Positions 47,124 through 58,807 of a DNA stretch of 64,000 nucleotides are shown here, in pieces; position 1 is the stretch's first letter, and every line of letters begins with the position of its first letter. The notes beneath the pieces were generated by a model. The model worked only from the letters and a program-made list of their open reading frames with translations, was not told the origin of the DNA and ran no database searches. The position numbers were made by a program, and so were the translations under genes. The stretch comes from Platerodrilus igneus (lineage: Eukaryota > Arthropoda > Insecta > Coleoptera > Lycidae). Location of the stretch: NCBI GenBank assembly GCA_036346225.1, contig JARFIW010001087.1, positions 558,001 to 622,000 of the forward strand. Reading direction: 5' to 3'.

Positions 47124-49913
47124 TCATAAGTTCACCATAGAGAAAAGCAGTTTTACATCAAATTGTCGCAACTGTAGTCTATCGCATGCAGAGATAGCCA
47201 GCACGCTTCGAATGGTTTCATAACGCGCTACCGGGCTAAACGTTTCATCATAGTCAAAGCCGCAGGTTTGACCACATCCTTTGACTACAAAACGTGCTTT
47301 AAAACGCGTTTGACCATTTGAATCGACTTTAATACGATATACCCATCGACTGTTTAACAATTTGGCTTCTGGGGGTTTTTCTACTAGTTCCCACGTTTCA
47401 TTTTTATATTGCGATTGTAATTCCTCTTCCATTGCTTCCTGCCATCTATCAGAATGAACTGAAGATACTGCTTCTCGATAAGAACGAGGGTGAATAGTAT
47501 CAATAAATTCTTCAGCGGAGAAAACAAAATCATCAGAAGCTGAATAAACATAATAGTCATCAAGTTTCTTAGGCTTTTTACGTTCTTCAATTTTGCGTGT
47601 CTCATAGCGTTTTTCTTGTGAATCTGATTCAGATGCAGTTGAATTGATAGTGGTTTTGCAAGGTTTCAAAACTTCCTCCGGAACAACAACCGTTGGAGTC
47701 GGTGATAATTCAATACAAGATGTTGAACACGTACGTTCAGGCTTAAAAATTATGTCACGACTGCAAACAACTTGATTTTTGGAAGGTACATACACGCGAT
47801 AACCATCACGATCATTAACGTAGCCAACTACTCGACCACCGATAGCTTTATTGTCAAATTTACGCCGCTTTTGTTTCGGTACATGTACGAAACATTCAGT
47901 TCCAAAAATGCGTAGATATTCTAGACTACCATATTCTTTACCTCGCCATATCTCAATCGGAGATTTCTGTCCAATCGTAGATTTTCCTACCCGATTTAAT
48001 ACGTGGACAGCAGTTGCACATGCTTCAGCCCAACAAACTTTTGGCATTCGTGACGAAGACAACATCGAACGAGCAAGCTCAACAATTGTTCTGTTTTCTC
48101 GTTCTGCAACACTGTTCAATTGAGGTGTATAAGGAGGTGTAATTTCAGATAAAATACCATTTGCAGTAAGAATATTACGAACCTCTTGATTGTCGAATTC
48201 ACCACCACCATCCATGCGGAGCACTTTAATGGTGTGCCCATACGTCTTTGACTCATTTATATAGGCATTTAGACAACTAGCAACCTCATTTTTCTGTTTC
48301 ATAAAATACAGTATCCTATATTTTGAAAATTCGTCTTTAAAACAAACATAATAGCGTTTATTGGTAAATGATGAATTTTCTGTAGGTCCCATTACGTCAG
48401 CGTGTATCTTTTCACCAACTGATGTAGCTAAATGAGTGCGAGTTCGAAAAGAGAGCCGATGCGCTTTTCCAAATACACAACCGTCGCAAAATTCTCCATC
48501 GACAACAGAAATATCGATACCCATGCGCTTTAACACGGTCTTTACTTGGTGCTTGTTAATATGCACCATCCTTTCATGCCAGACTTGTATACTTTCTTCA
48601 TTAGTTGCCAAATTAACAATTGCTTCAACCTGTGGTTTAATCATACGTAATTTTAATACATATTCTTGTCCAAGTTTGTAGCCAGTAAGGGTAGTTACCT
48701 GTTCACGACGAAAAATAACTGATGTTTTATCAAAAGTTACAGTATGTCCTAAATCCGTTGAACGAGTTACAGAAAGAAGACTTTTTTCTGCGTGTGGTAC
48801 AAACCACACATTATTTAAATGACTGCATTGCCATTTATTATGTACCCAAATTTCTACGTTGATGCGCCCACAACCATAGGCCAGCATAAAGTTCTTAGAT
48901 TTTGCAATATGAATTATCTTTGGCGGTACAAATTTTTCATACCTCGCGAAAAATTCTTTGTATGGGGTAATATGTTGCGACGCGCCTGAGTCACAAATCC
49001 AAACATCACACTCTTTTAGTGATATTGCGTCTTGGGCAGTAAAACCGGACTCGTCAGATTTACCAAATTTTGCACTAATTTGGTTAGATTTTCTGCACCC
49101 AGTTACAGTGCATTCAGCAGCCCAATGACCGAGCTTACCACATTTATTGCACGGACGCTTTTTCTTTTGTTCTGCAATAAATTTCTCCCGCCGTTTCTTA
49201 TGATTCGAGGAAACAGATTTGTTTAATTTGCTATTAGACGTATTTGCTGATTTAGCCTTAATCGTAAATGCAGACCCTGAATCATATGATTCAATTTTTC
49301 GCAGCTCTATTGCGCACAGTTTTTCAGTCAATAGATCTAATTTTTGTTTATCTTTTGGAACAACCTCCCAAATATTCCAAAAATCTATAAAACGTGAATC
49401 CTTTTCTAACGCTGTTAGAACACGTGCGATTAAAACGGATTCATCTAGCTCATACCGCTTACCACGTTTTAATTCTGCATTTAGATTTTGAAAAGTGTTT
49501 GTCACACGTGCAATGAATTGAGCCACATCTTCTACAGAGGTTGGCGCCATGTTAAATAACTCTTGAAATAATCTGTCACACCTTTGGGTGCTTGTGCGTT
49601 CAAACCGAGCACATAATTTGGTCCACATCACTGATGCTGTGGTTGTTGATAGAATCAAATCTACAAATTTGTTGCCCAGAGTACCCATTATATTGTTACA
49701 GGCAGCAGCATTGCTTGTAACCCAGCTTTCATATTTAGCTTTTTTGACGTCATTTCCAGCTTCTAAAGTTGGACATTCTTCCGATCCGTCCACGATGCTC
49801 GTCAATTTGTTTTGCACAAACAACATTTGCATTTGCCACTTCCATTTAGGCCATCCAGAGACATCTTCCAATTTGTCAATGTGCAATTTAATATCAGACA
49901 TCGGAACACTCAT
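47124..49913 (-). CDS. inner Copia Gag-Pol polyprotein (frame intact through integrase)
   Basis: 929 codons read from ATG at 49913, 126 bp after the primer-binding site. Gag occupies about residues 1-240. The nucleocapsid knuckle CNKCGKLGHWAAEC is at 255-268. The aspartic protease motif CDSGASQHIT is near 307. The integrase zinc-binding HHCC runs WHERMVHINKHQ to CDGCVFGK (about 440-478). The integrase catalytic acidic residues are in IHADVMGP (about 502), RMDGGGEFDN (about 568) and NSVAERENRT (about 604). The reverse transcriptase begins SRWVYRIKVDSNGQ (about 856) with FSPVARYETIR. The frame ends in LRQFDVKLLFS, where a frameshift replaces the normal FDVKTAFLYG. Compared with the usual 1200-1400-residue Copia polyprotein it is broken only from this point. 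It is the best preserved transposon in the window. Confidence 0.95.
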   Translation of the reverse strand: MSVPMSDIKLHIDKLEDVSGWPKWKWQMQMLFVQNKLTSIVDGSEECPTLEAGNDVKKAKYESWVTSNAAACNNIMGTLGNKFVDLILSTTTASVMWTKLCARFERTSTQRCDRLFQELFNMAPTSVEDVAQFIARVTNTFQNLNAELKRGKRYELDESVLIARVLTALEKDSRFIDFWNIWEVVPKDKQKLDLLTEKLCAIELRKIESYDSGSAFTIKAKSANTSNSKLNKSVSSNHKKRREKFIAEQKKKRPCNKCGKLGHWAAECTVTGCRKSNQISAKFGKSDESGFTAQDAISLKECDVWICDSGASQHITPYKEFFARYEKFVPPKIIHIAKSKNFMLAYGCGRINVEIWVHNKWQCSHLNNVWFVPHAEKSLLSVTRSTDLGHTVTFDKTSVIFRREQVTTLTGYKLGQEYVLKLRMIKPQVEAIVNLATNEESIQVWHERMVHINKHQVKTVLKRMGIDISVVDGEFCDGCVFGKAHRLSFRTRTHLATSVGEKIHADVMGPTENSSFTNKRYYVCFKDEFSKYRILYFMKQKNEVASCLNAYINESKTYGHTIKVLRMDGGGEFDNQEVRNILTANGILSEITPPYTPQLNSVAERENRTIVELARSMLSSSRMPKVCWAEACATAVHVLNRVGKSTIGQKSPIEIWRGKEYGSLEYLRIFGTECFVHVPKQKRRKFDNKAIGGRVVGYVNDRDGYRVYVPSKNQVVCSRDIIFKPERTCSTSCIELSPTPTVVVPEEVLKPCKTTINSTASESDSQEKRYETRKIEERKKPKKLDDYYVYSASDDFVFSAEEFIDTIHPRSYREAVSSVHSDRWQEAMEEELQSQYKNETWELVEKPPEAKLLNSRWVYRIKVDSNGQTRFKARFVVKGCGQTCGFDYDETFSPVARYETIRSVLAISACDRLQLRQFDVKLLFSMVNL

Positions 49914-50039
49914 TTTGTCTAGAAAAACAAGCCAATTTGTTTTTCACCAAAATCGATTCGGAAATATCAACAAACGTCACTATATATATTTTAAACGTCA
50001 AATATATTACTTTTACTTATTTTACGCACGCAAACGCAC

Positions 50040-50053
50040 CTGGGCCCATAACC
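50040..50053 (-). promoter_or_regulatory. primer-binding site of the inner Copia
   Basis: The minus strand reads GGTTATGGGCCCAG directly after the LTR end CACCATCA. It is identical to the site at 40654 and complementary to the anticodon arm of initiator tRNA-Met. Confidence 0.93.
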
Positions 50054-50243
50054 TGATGGTGTTTTGGAATTGCGATAGCGAAAGCTTGAAAAACTGGCTT
50101 TATTGTAAGAGCAAAAATAAAAGTCCGATTACACAAAATTGTTTAGAAAAAGCGTGCTTGTTTGACAGACGCTTTCTGCGTTTTTTTATATGTAGAAGCA
50201 TACAAGCAAGCTGTATATTAAATATCAACGTCCATTTTCAACA
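50054..50243 (-). repeat. 5' LTR of the inner Copia
   Basis: 190 bp, TGTTG..CATCA on the minus strand. It carries a minus-strand AATAAA at 50099-50104 as a likely polyadenylation signal. It is nearly identical to the 3' LTR, so the insertion is young compared with everything around it. Confidence 0.95.
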
Positions 50244-51420
50244 CCAATATGTTGATTTTGTTCTTGACAAAGGTTTTGTATTTTCATTCGCCTGATGAAT
50301 GTAAAGCTCGAAATGGATAGTCTTTGAAAATTAAAAAATTGAAAAAATAATCTCAAAACCATTCCTATATATATATTTTCAATTTTTTAACTTTGAAGGA
50401 TATTACTGAAACGATGAGAAGATTGGAAAGAATCCTAAAACCAAAAAGGTTTGATAATTATGTTAGTTATCTGTGTGTAGAAGTTGTAATAATACATTTT
50501 CAATGGAGGAAACCATGTCACAAAATGATCCAAACCAATGGATGAAAGCTGCCGCCTTTCAGAATAACAATGCATGGGAGTTAATAAATATCCCAAAAAA
50601 TGGCAATACAGTGGTGAAGTGCAAATGGATGTTTATAGAGAAGTTTGATAGTGCAGGTGAGGTAAAGTATCTTGCCAGATAAATAGCAATTTAAAAAAAG
50701 CAGCTATAAATTTTAACGAAACTTTTCGCCAGTTGTTAAACATTCAACATTAAGGTTGTTGTTTGCGCTATCAGTTGAATTAAATTTTAATGTTTTTCAT
50801 CATGATGTGGCCACAGATTTCCTTAATGGCAACTTGAATGAGAATGTTATTATGACAATTCCTGAAAGACTAGAAATAAATTCAAAAACCAAGATGTTAG
50901 GGTTAAAAAGGAACCTTGTTTATACACCAAGATAAAAAATGCATTAAAAATTATTGTTGCTATTTATGTTGACGATTTTATCATTTTTTTCAAATGATAA
51001 ACTTGAATCAAATGATTTGAAGATCAAAATAACTCAAATTTTTTAGATTAAAGATATAGGACAAATCAAAAGTTATTTGAATATGGCAATAAACATAAAA
51101 AGAAAAGCTGATTTTATCGCCCTAATCAAACACAATATAATGACATTAACAAGATTTAATATGTCTAAATCAAAAACTGTCAATACACCAATGGTGATGG
51201 AATTAAATCTCATTAATGGAAATAATGCCAAGGTGGATATTTCTTATCGGCAGTTATAGGAAGCCTTAATGTATATTGCAGTTTTGACAAGACCAGATAT
51301 TTCTTTTTCTGTAAGTTACTTGAGCTAATTTAACAGTTGTCATTACTGAAACTCATTCGAACCAGCAAAACGGGTTTTGAAGGCGCTGCCTTAGTTACAT
51401 TTCAGTTGTATAAAATGTAA
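50244..51420 (+). pseudogene. outer Copia element: reverse transcriptase part
   Basis: Resumes after the inner Copia. ETMRRLERILKPKRFDNYV is the linker before the polymerase. It continues with NDPNQWMKAAAFQNNNAWEL and GNTVVKCKWMFIEKFDSAGE. Degraded pieces of the palm follow, including VAIYVDDFIIFF at about 50956. KDIGQIKSYLNMAINIKRK, LTRFNMSKSKTVNTPM and LTRPDISFSVSYLS lead up to RNase H. RNase H itself fades out near 51420 and no clear 3' LTR was found. There are many stops. Confidence 0.88.
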
Positions 51421-53519
51421 TCTCGACCTGACGTACTTCCACACAATGTGTATGCCAGTCCGTCGTAACATGAACACGTCTTTATTTGAATGTACACTTT
51501 TACACGTTAAAGTATGATTATTAGTTTAAATAATAATAAATTATGCTATTCCTGATATGGTGAGTTGTAATACGCCTCCTCATGTTACCCAATTAATTAT
51601 CTATCCTTGATGTTGTTAATTAATCAAACTTATATAAACACAAATATATAAAAAAGACAAAATCAAGATATAACAAATGCTTTCCTCAGTTTTTGATCAG
51701 GAATTAGAGGACACAATACCTCCCACCTCACAGCTGTAAACATTTTTGTCATTGAAAACAAGAGAACTTTAACGAAGTTGATGCTTTAAAAACTATCTTA
51801 ACTATAAAAAGGCTTTCTTATGAATTTTCTCGCATGAACACAAAATTTTATTTTTTTTGGCATCCATCACAAGTTTTAGGTGCATGATATAATATCAAGA
51901 CTTCAACTTACCTGACTCAAATAAATAGTTCGTAACAATTGCCACTTTCCTACTTGGATAGTATTGTTTGATTTTCAACATTTTACAGCTCGATATACTT
52001 AGTTATCTTTGTTGAAACTCTCTCAGATATTTTATTTTATTGCCTACTGAATTACTGTAGCACAAAGCATATTGTCGTACGCTTTCTTAACTATAATAAC
52101 AGTAGCAGTAAATTTTTCTGGTGTGAATCCAGAAAAGTATACAAAACTCTGACTCTATTGCTATATTCTAAAATGAAGTTTCAAATCTGAAAGGCATATT
52201 GCTACAAAAAGCATTTACAAAAGAAGAACAGGGCAGTTTGTTATCTAATAAATCAAGATCTCTTAAAAATAATAAAGTTTATATTTAGGTTTGCTCAAAA
52301 GAATGATCAGACACTCTTCTCCTACTTTAACTTGTAACCTTTTTTAAATATAACATCATGCAAATTTAACTAAGATTAAATTCCCCGGGTCGTTAAAATA
52401 CACAAATTATAATACAAAAGCTTACCCCGTGGAGATCATAGGTTTGTGGGTTCTTTGACGGTTGTTTCATTAATTAGCATCCGGCGGTGCTCGCTGAAAG
52501 AGCACAGGTATTTTTTATTTCAGTAGAAGGTGAAGGTAACAAAGGAAAAGCTCACTTTGTTGACTTTGAACTTTCATGCCTGCATGTCTGTATTCGATGA
52601 TGGTCAGTAGTAAAGTCCCTCCCTTGGACTTATTTCTCATCAACTCTGATCCCATCCACTCAATGTGTGTTTCCATTCTAAAACGTTAAATGCAGCTACA
52701 TTTTCATGGCCGAGAATGCAATGTTCGTGGTTTTTTACACCATAAATTGTAAACCAATGTCCTTAAAGGCATTAGTACTGAGTCTTCGTGGTATTTACAC
52801 TTGAAGCTTAAGATATAAATTATAAAGGAAAACTTTCTCGTGCTGGGTTTAAAAATTTCCTAAAATTAAATAGTAAAATTAAAAGGTGAAGCTATTAAAA
52901 AACAGCTCAACAAACTGCTGTATATACTAATCTAACTAAGTAATTAAAATGCATCATTTATGAAGGTTTACACTATATACTAGGTGTAAACATTTTTCCT
53001 AATATATATCGTTGTTGCACTTTCAAAATCGCTGTGTTTCTTCTTACATTTTTCAGGAGAAACATAAAGCGTTCTAGAAAATACATTGCATACAGATTTT
53101 TCTGGAGGGCTTTTTGTTCATTTATTATGCCATTGCGATTATTAACACAAGTAGTAAATCAAATTTAACTCCAAACTGCAAGAGTTCTGGAAAAATTTGA
53201 TGTCAATGTGCAAATTAGCGCTTTTCGACTGTTCCCTTTTTTCACATAGCACTTTTTACATAATATGAAACAATATATTGAAACAAACTAACTTAAACCC
53301 AGGGGTAGTATTTTATTGTTAACAATATCAAAATGAAAAATAATTCAAAACTCTAGTACAGCACATCATAAATTTCAATTGACAAACGAACTAAAATCAG
53401 TTTTAATCATGTTTTAAATTTTAAATATCTGCTCATCTTTGTGTATTAACTTCTTTTGAACTTGAAACTTTTTTCAATATATACAAATCGTACTCTTCCT
53501 GACTGAAATTAATTTCCTT
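51421..53519. other. Galphao: intronic AT-rich DNA, no gene recognised
   Basis: TGTAATCTCGACC at 51415 and ACGTCTTTATTTG near 51479 faintly resemble the LTR at 58808 and may mark another old LTR. Nothing else was recognised. Confidence 0.4.
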
Positions 53520-55085
53520 AAAAGCAATGTGTCACACTAGTCGTTGTGTGGCTTGTGAATGAAAATTTCGTTTAGTTCCAACACTTCACAAACTTTTTCT
53601 TTCTACTGATAAGTTTACCATTTCCACGTGCTATTTCTTAGAAACTTGATGCATGCACAAAAGCGATCTAAATGTAGACTCAACGTAAACTCGTGTGGTG
53701 GACGAACGACAGTAGCGGATCGGAACTTTTAGAAGCAACTTCAACCACGTTTCAAAAGATTTCGATTTTTTGTATTTTTGGAGACTTTTATATTGAGTTT
53801 TAGACCAAACTGCTCTTGATTGTTTTATAGTTTGATTTTCTTCATAAGTTCGTCTTCGTCTCCATTTCCATTGTGTCATCTTGATCATCATGTTCTTCTA
53901 CCCAATGTTCCTGATTTCTCTCATCTTTTGAAGGATCGCCGTCATCTATTAAAAGAGTCTTCTCTGAGATCCAAAGTAGATAAAAACAGATTACAACACA
54001 CTCTGTTTTTAATTCCACTTCCATTAGGAAGATAACAGTCATAGCCGTGCTTTTCGAGTGGCCTCTGTTTTGCCGAACTCCTTTTTTTGGGGCGCCTGTA
54101 GTCACCAAGGCCTGCCATATAAGCTTTTTTCGCATCTCATCTATGCTAAATCCAAAATCTATTAAAAAACTCGTTCCTCTTGTTTTCTAAGAACTGTCCA
54201 CACAGAAAACTGCGTGTTAACTAAGGTGTACTTTTAGTATATTTGCATGGTTTTGGTTTTAACACTTTTTGGCTCCTTTCAAAAACAACATAGTTATTGT
54301 TATTGTTAAGTTTTATGTCTTGGTGTGGCTGCCCCATCAATCTCATTTTGTTGTTTGCTTTTCTTGAGGACTTTTTGATAATGCGTGGCTCATCATCTTC
54401 CTGTGCAGTGTTGGTTTCGATCAACTGATGTTCATTATTTAAAGTACTTTCATCTGTGTCAAAACTTGTTTTCTATATTGCCGTTGCCGTTCCAATCTGG
54501 ATCGGTTTTTTGTGTTTCGTGTTTAGTCTGCATGTTATTTACTCGCTTCACCTCTTGTAAATCTATTTCCTCTGCAAGTGTAAATTAATTACTTTATTAC
54601 TCTGAGCTAGCCACAATATTGTCTCGATACTGTCATCCTCCAAAGGCAGTTGAATGGTATATTTATCAAGGATATTTAAAGTACTGTCATGTGTGTCAAA
54701 ACTTGTTTCCATAATGCTAATGCCGTTCCAGTCTGGATTAGTCTCCTGTGTTTCATGTTCAGTCTCCATGTTATTTACTTGTCTCACCTCTTGTAAATTT
54801 ATTTCCTCTACTACTTGTAAATTAGTTACTTCATTACTCTGAGCTGGCCACAATATTGTCTCGATGAAACTGTCACCCTCCAAAGGCAGTAGAAGTGTAT
54901 AGGAAGTATTGACTTCCGTTAGCAATCCTTCCACCACATTTTGTGGCTCATCATTATTGTAAGTAATTATTTTAGATGTCTTTTTCCTTTAACAGTATCC
55001 CCTGCTAAGTCTTCATTGTTATTGTCTTCACTAACTTGACCTAAAGCTGTTGCTAAAATTTTTCTTGGCCCTACTCGAACTGATC
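53520..55085 (-). pseudogene. relic of a repetitive insect transposase-like gene (unnamed family)
   Basis: Read on the minus strand from about 55085, pieces of one protein appear in order across shifting frames. An acidic N-terminal part includes ARKILATALGQVSEDNN, TQETNPDWNGISI and LLPLEGDSFIETILWPAQSN. Then come RIIKKSSRKANNK, NEFFNRFW and KKAYMAGLG, then GIKNRVCCNLFLSTLDL, and finally RYCRSSTTRVYVE with NEIFIHKPHND. This order (a basic linker, a VCxxFFLxTLxI-like block, then SHYCRxxTxR and a late FHxPxxDxC block) is familiar from a multicopy family of uncharacterised transposon-encoded insect proteins. I cannot give it an established name. Stops and frameshifts run throughout. A tandem duplication lies in the N-terminal part (54440-54905). 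Confidence 0.6.
54440..54905. repeat. tandem duplication, period about 236 bp
   Basis: 54440-54674 and 54675-54905 are two diverged copies. AAAGTACT(T/G)TCAT(C/G)TGTGTC starts each, and CACAATATTGTCTCGAT and CCTCCAAAGGCAGT recur at matching places. The copies encode the acidic repeat of the relic on the minus strand. Confidence 0.9.
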
Positions 55086-56500
55086 ATGCAACTGCAAAAA
55101 AACAGTATTAATATTTTGCATAAATGCCTTCTAAAATGGTAATCCATCACAATAAACGGAATTTGAAAATTTGATATCACATAAATATAACTACTATCGT
55201 GATCGAAAATTTTGGACGTATTATTGAAATCTGTTTGCAGATATTTGGGAATATAAATGAAAATTGAACAATTTAGCCATAATTATTAGGAACATATAAT
55301 AAACTTAAAATAATATAATGTGTAGAAGACTCAGAGCTCAGTTTCGAACTTTATATTTTGTGCGATTATTATTTCTTCTGTTTATCAGTGATCAAACAGT
55401 AATAGTATTTCACATCATGATATCAACTAATGCCGATGGTAAAAAACATCAAACATCAATTTATAATTGATTACAGCTTCTATAGCAACACTCAACAAAG
55501 AAACGGAGCAGAATACTATAATAAACTGAAACAGAGTACAAAAACAAGATGATTATAATTAAAAACCGTTCCAGTCGTTAAATATCCTGCTGTGATGTGA
55601 TAATACTGAAACTTGAGAACAGCCTGTTTATTTACGTTAATTAAATATTACCGTTGAAATTACTGTTATTTAATTTTAAAAGTGATACCAGTTATGCAAT
55701 AAAATGCAAAATAATTTTTCAACACTACAAACAACCAACAATTAATATAGAGGATATGTTGCAACTTTTAACAAAATCAAAGAGTGAAAAATTTTGATAA
55801 TATAACTTTACTTTTATAATCAGGTTTAATACAAACGTCTACGTACCTTTTGATAGAGTGAATTGATCAAAACTATAGTTAACACAGTAATTATTTAAAA
55901 ATTAGGCACCGAATTTTACACAAAGCTACAAATGGTATGTAATGCTGTGCTATTTATTTAGGTGATATTTTGTGCATTGTAGAAAGCACTATGTGCACAA
56001 ATGTAATTAGCACAGCGGTTTTTGGAGGAGTAAAAATGCAAGATTGCATAAAGAGCTATAGGTCCAGAACGATTTCTTGCCTTGCATTATGCTATATGCA
56101 CATAGCTGAATTTATGGAACACTTTCTCAATTTTTTTGTGCCATACAAGTCAAACAGCTCATTTTGACCCAATAGTACAGAAAGCACAACGACGATATGT
56201 GCATAATTGGTATAATCGCGTATAATTAAGAAAGACAATTTCCAAAATAACAAATGTTCTTTTAATTAGTATTGGATTGTCTCAATCTACAAGATTAATT
56301 ATTTGTATTACTGTACTACAACCTAAAGATGGCAACATATGGTAGAAGAATTGTATGCTATAGTTGTCTTACAAATTAGAAATGGATGAAATAGTTTTGT
56401 TAGTTTTAATATTCCAAAATTTGCAATATTTTTAGAATCACTTAGTAAATAATTATTATTGAAAATTTTCCCTAAATTAATGTTGTAATTGTTTTTGCAG
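55086..56500. other. Galphao: intronic AT-rich DNA, nothing recognised
   Basis: Short frames at 55970-56167 and 56323-56571 lack domains. GAAAGCACTATGTGCACA at 55981 resembles the degenerate repeat at 63.2 kb. Confidence 0.5.
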
Positions 56501-56629
56501 CTTTTTAGATGATTTAGACCGATTAGGTGCCAAGGATTATCAACCGACTGAACAAGATATTCTTCGAACAAGAGTTAAAACTACAGGAATTGTAGAAGTG
56601 CATTTTTCGTTCAAGAACCTTAATTTCAA
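56501..56629 (+). CDS. Galphao: G protein alpha-o subunit, switch I exon (129 nt)
   Basis: Completes the split Tyr codon and then reads [39 protein letters not shown] and [13 protein letters not shown] is linker 2/switch I. It contains the Arg that stabilises the GTP-hydrolysis transition state and the Thr that binds the magnesium ion. The acceptor is GTTTTTGCAG ending at 56500. The donor is GTAAGT at 56630, leaving two bases of the next Lys codon. The length equals that recalled for the matching vertebrate exon. Only 47 bp separate it from the following exon. The sequence is intact. Confidence 0.98.
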
Positions 56630-57654
<1,025 letters not shown>

Positions 57655-57802
57655 TGTACCACTCAAAGGTACTACATTGGTCAGGAAGCGAGTTTTTTAC
57701 CTGCAATATTTTGAATTTTGCCAAAACCTTGCATGACAACACTAACACACAGGACCTCCATTTTATCTCTCATCTGAACAAGAACATATTTTTTTATATT
57801 TA
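57655..57802 (-). mobile_element. tRNA-derived SINE, copy 3 (3' part only)
   Basis: On the minus strand it carries TAAAATGGAGGTCC, GTTAGTGTTGTCATGCA and AAATTCAAAATATTGCAGG, ending in CCAATGTAGTACCTTTGAG, which parallels 38300-38437. The tRNA head is missing. The break is at the CACG-rich microsatellite, and the sequence around the GTTAAAGATCC block is deleted. Confidence 0.85.
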
Positions 57803-57804
57803 TA

Positions 57805-57942
57805 AAACACACATACACACACGCATGCACACACACGCATGCACATACGCACGCATGCACGCACGCATGTACGGACACACGCACGTACGCACGCACGCAC
57901 GCACCCACGCGCGCACACACGCACGAACGCACGCACGCACGC
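57805..57942. repeat. (CA)n/(CACG)n microsatellite
   Basis: ACACAC followed by ACGCACGCACGC runs with GCATG variants, a GC-rich island of alternating purine-pyrimidine DNA able to adopt Z-form. It gives overlapping low-complexity frames on both strands. Confidence 0.95.
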
Positions 57943-57989
57943 GTTTGACAAGTCTATTTATTTTTATTTGACTACTTCTTCACAACATC

Positions 57990-58802
57990 TACTAACTTAT
58001 TATATATAACATATTGTAGTCATAGATTCAACATACTCTCATCTGTAAAAAATTTATCAATGCAATGCATTTTTCACAAACAACTAGAAAACATGATCAT
58101 CGCCCGCTCCCTGCCACAAATCGTCAAAAAACTTGCAGAAAGTTCAACGCTGACAACACTTGAGCTAACTCTAAATGCACCGCCAGATATGAGCGCATGT
58201 AAATCAGCAAATTGATATTTTACTTCCTTCTTTTAAATGCACAGGTTCTACAAAATTCACTACCATTATCTCAAATGCCACAGCAGTGTTTACTCTAGCA
58301 GAAAGCAAGGATGGCGACACTACTAAAAAATACTTTCACTCAAATCTTCTGCAAATTACACATTTCGAAATGGCGTATCTCAAAGAAATCTCTTAGCTTC
58401 GAACAGTCAATAACTTTCTCTAATCTGACCCACTATACTTTGTACTCCAAAGCTTTTTGTGCATGCCCATTATCAGACTAGTGACTATATATGGTGGACA
58501 AAACAATTGGAAATCTATAACCGGGAACATCTTGTCGATAAATCACTCTAGATTTAAACACATCAACCTACATTCATCAATACATAATTTAAAACATGTT
58601 AAATGCTTATCATCAAGGCTCGTAAAGGTTTGCTTTTGCACCAGTCTTATCACAAACATTTCAGTTTTATTTCGGCTAAAACAGATTCACGAATAAATTT
58701 GTTTAAGTTAGGAATATCACTGGCAACACAGTTAACATAAAACGGATTCTGGTGAATATTCAGGTTTTGTAAGGAAGGAATTTTCTAAACATTCTAGAAG
58801 AT
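57990..58802 (-). pseudogene. BEL/Pao retrotransposon: post-RT region and integrase
   Basis: On the minus strand, LSARVNTAVAFEIMVVNFVE then PVHLKEGSKISI corresponds to the start of the BEL/Pao integrase core (family pattern PFexVGVDFaGPvylKeG). A frameshift follows, then AVHLELAQVLSALNFLQVF and VAGSGR, matching the RAVHLElv..lst..Fl.alrRF.arRG block. The first catalytic Asp is replaced (VNF for VDF). Between 58310 and 58800 only weak matches to the segment between polymerase and integrase are readable, such as LLECLENSFLTKPEYSPESV just inside the LTR insertion. It ends near the CACG repeat. Confidence 0.8.
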
Positions 58803-58807
58803 AATAT

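Larger units (their letters stand above)
39088..56500 (+). other. Galphao: Galphao intron of 17.4 kb
   Basis: Bounded by GTAAGT at 39088 and GTTTTTGCAG ending at 56500; the split Tyr codon (TA + C) is restored across it. It contains the nested transposons from 40381 to about 51420 and the transposase-like relic at 53520-55085. 39088-40380 and 51430-53510 are AT-rich with nothing recognised, as is 55090-56500 apart from short frames. Confidence 0.93.

Noticed and set aside
47851..50295. Plus-strand frames of 60-235 codons
   Set aside because: They are antisense shadows of the minus-strand Copia Gag-Pol and its LTR.
51415..51600. 3' LTR of the outer Copia
   Set aside because: Only a weak 25-30 bp resemblance to 40440-40470 was found and no CAACA end or duplication; not enough to call.
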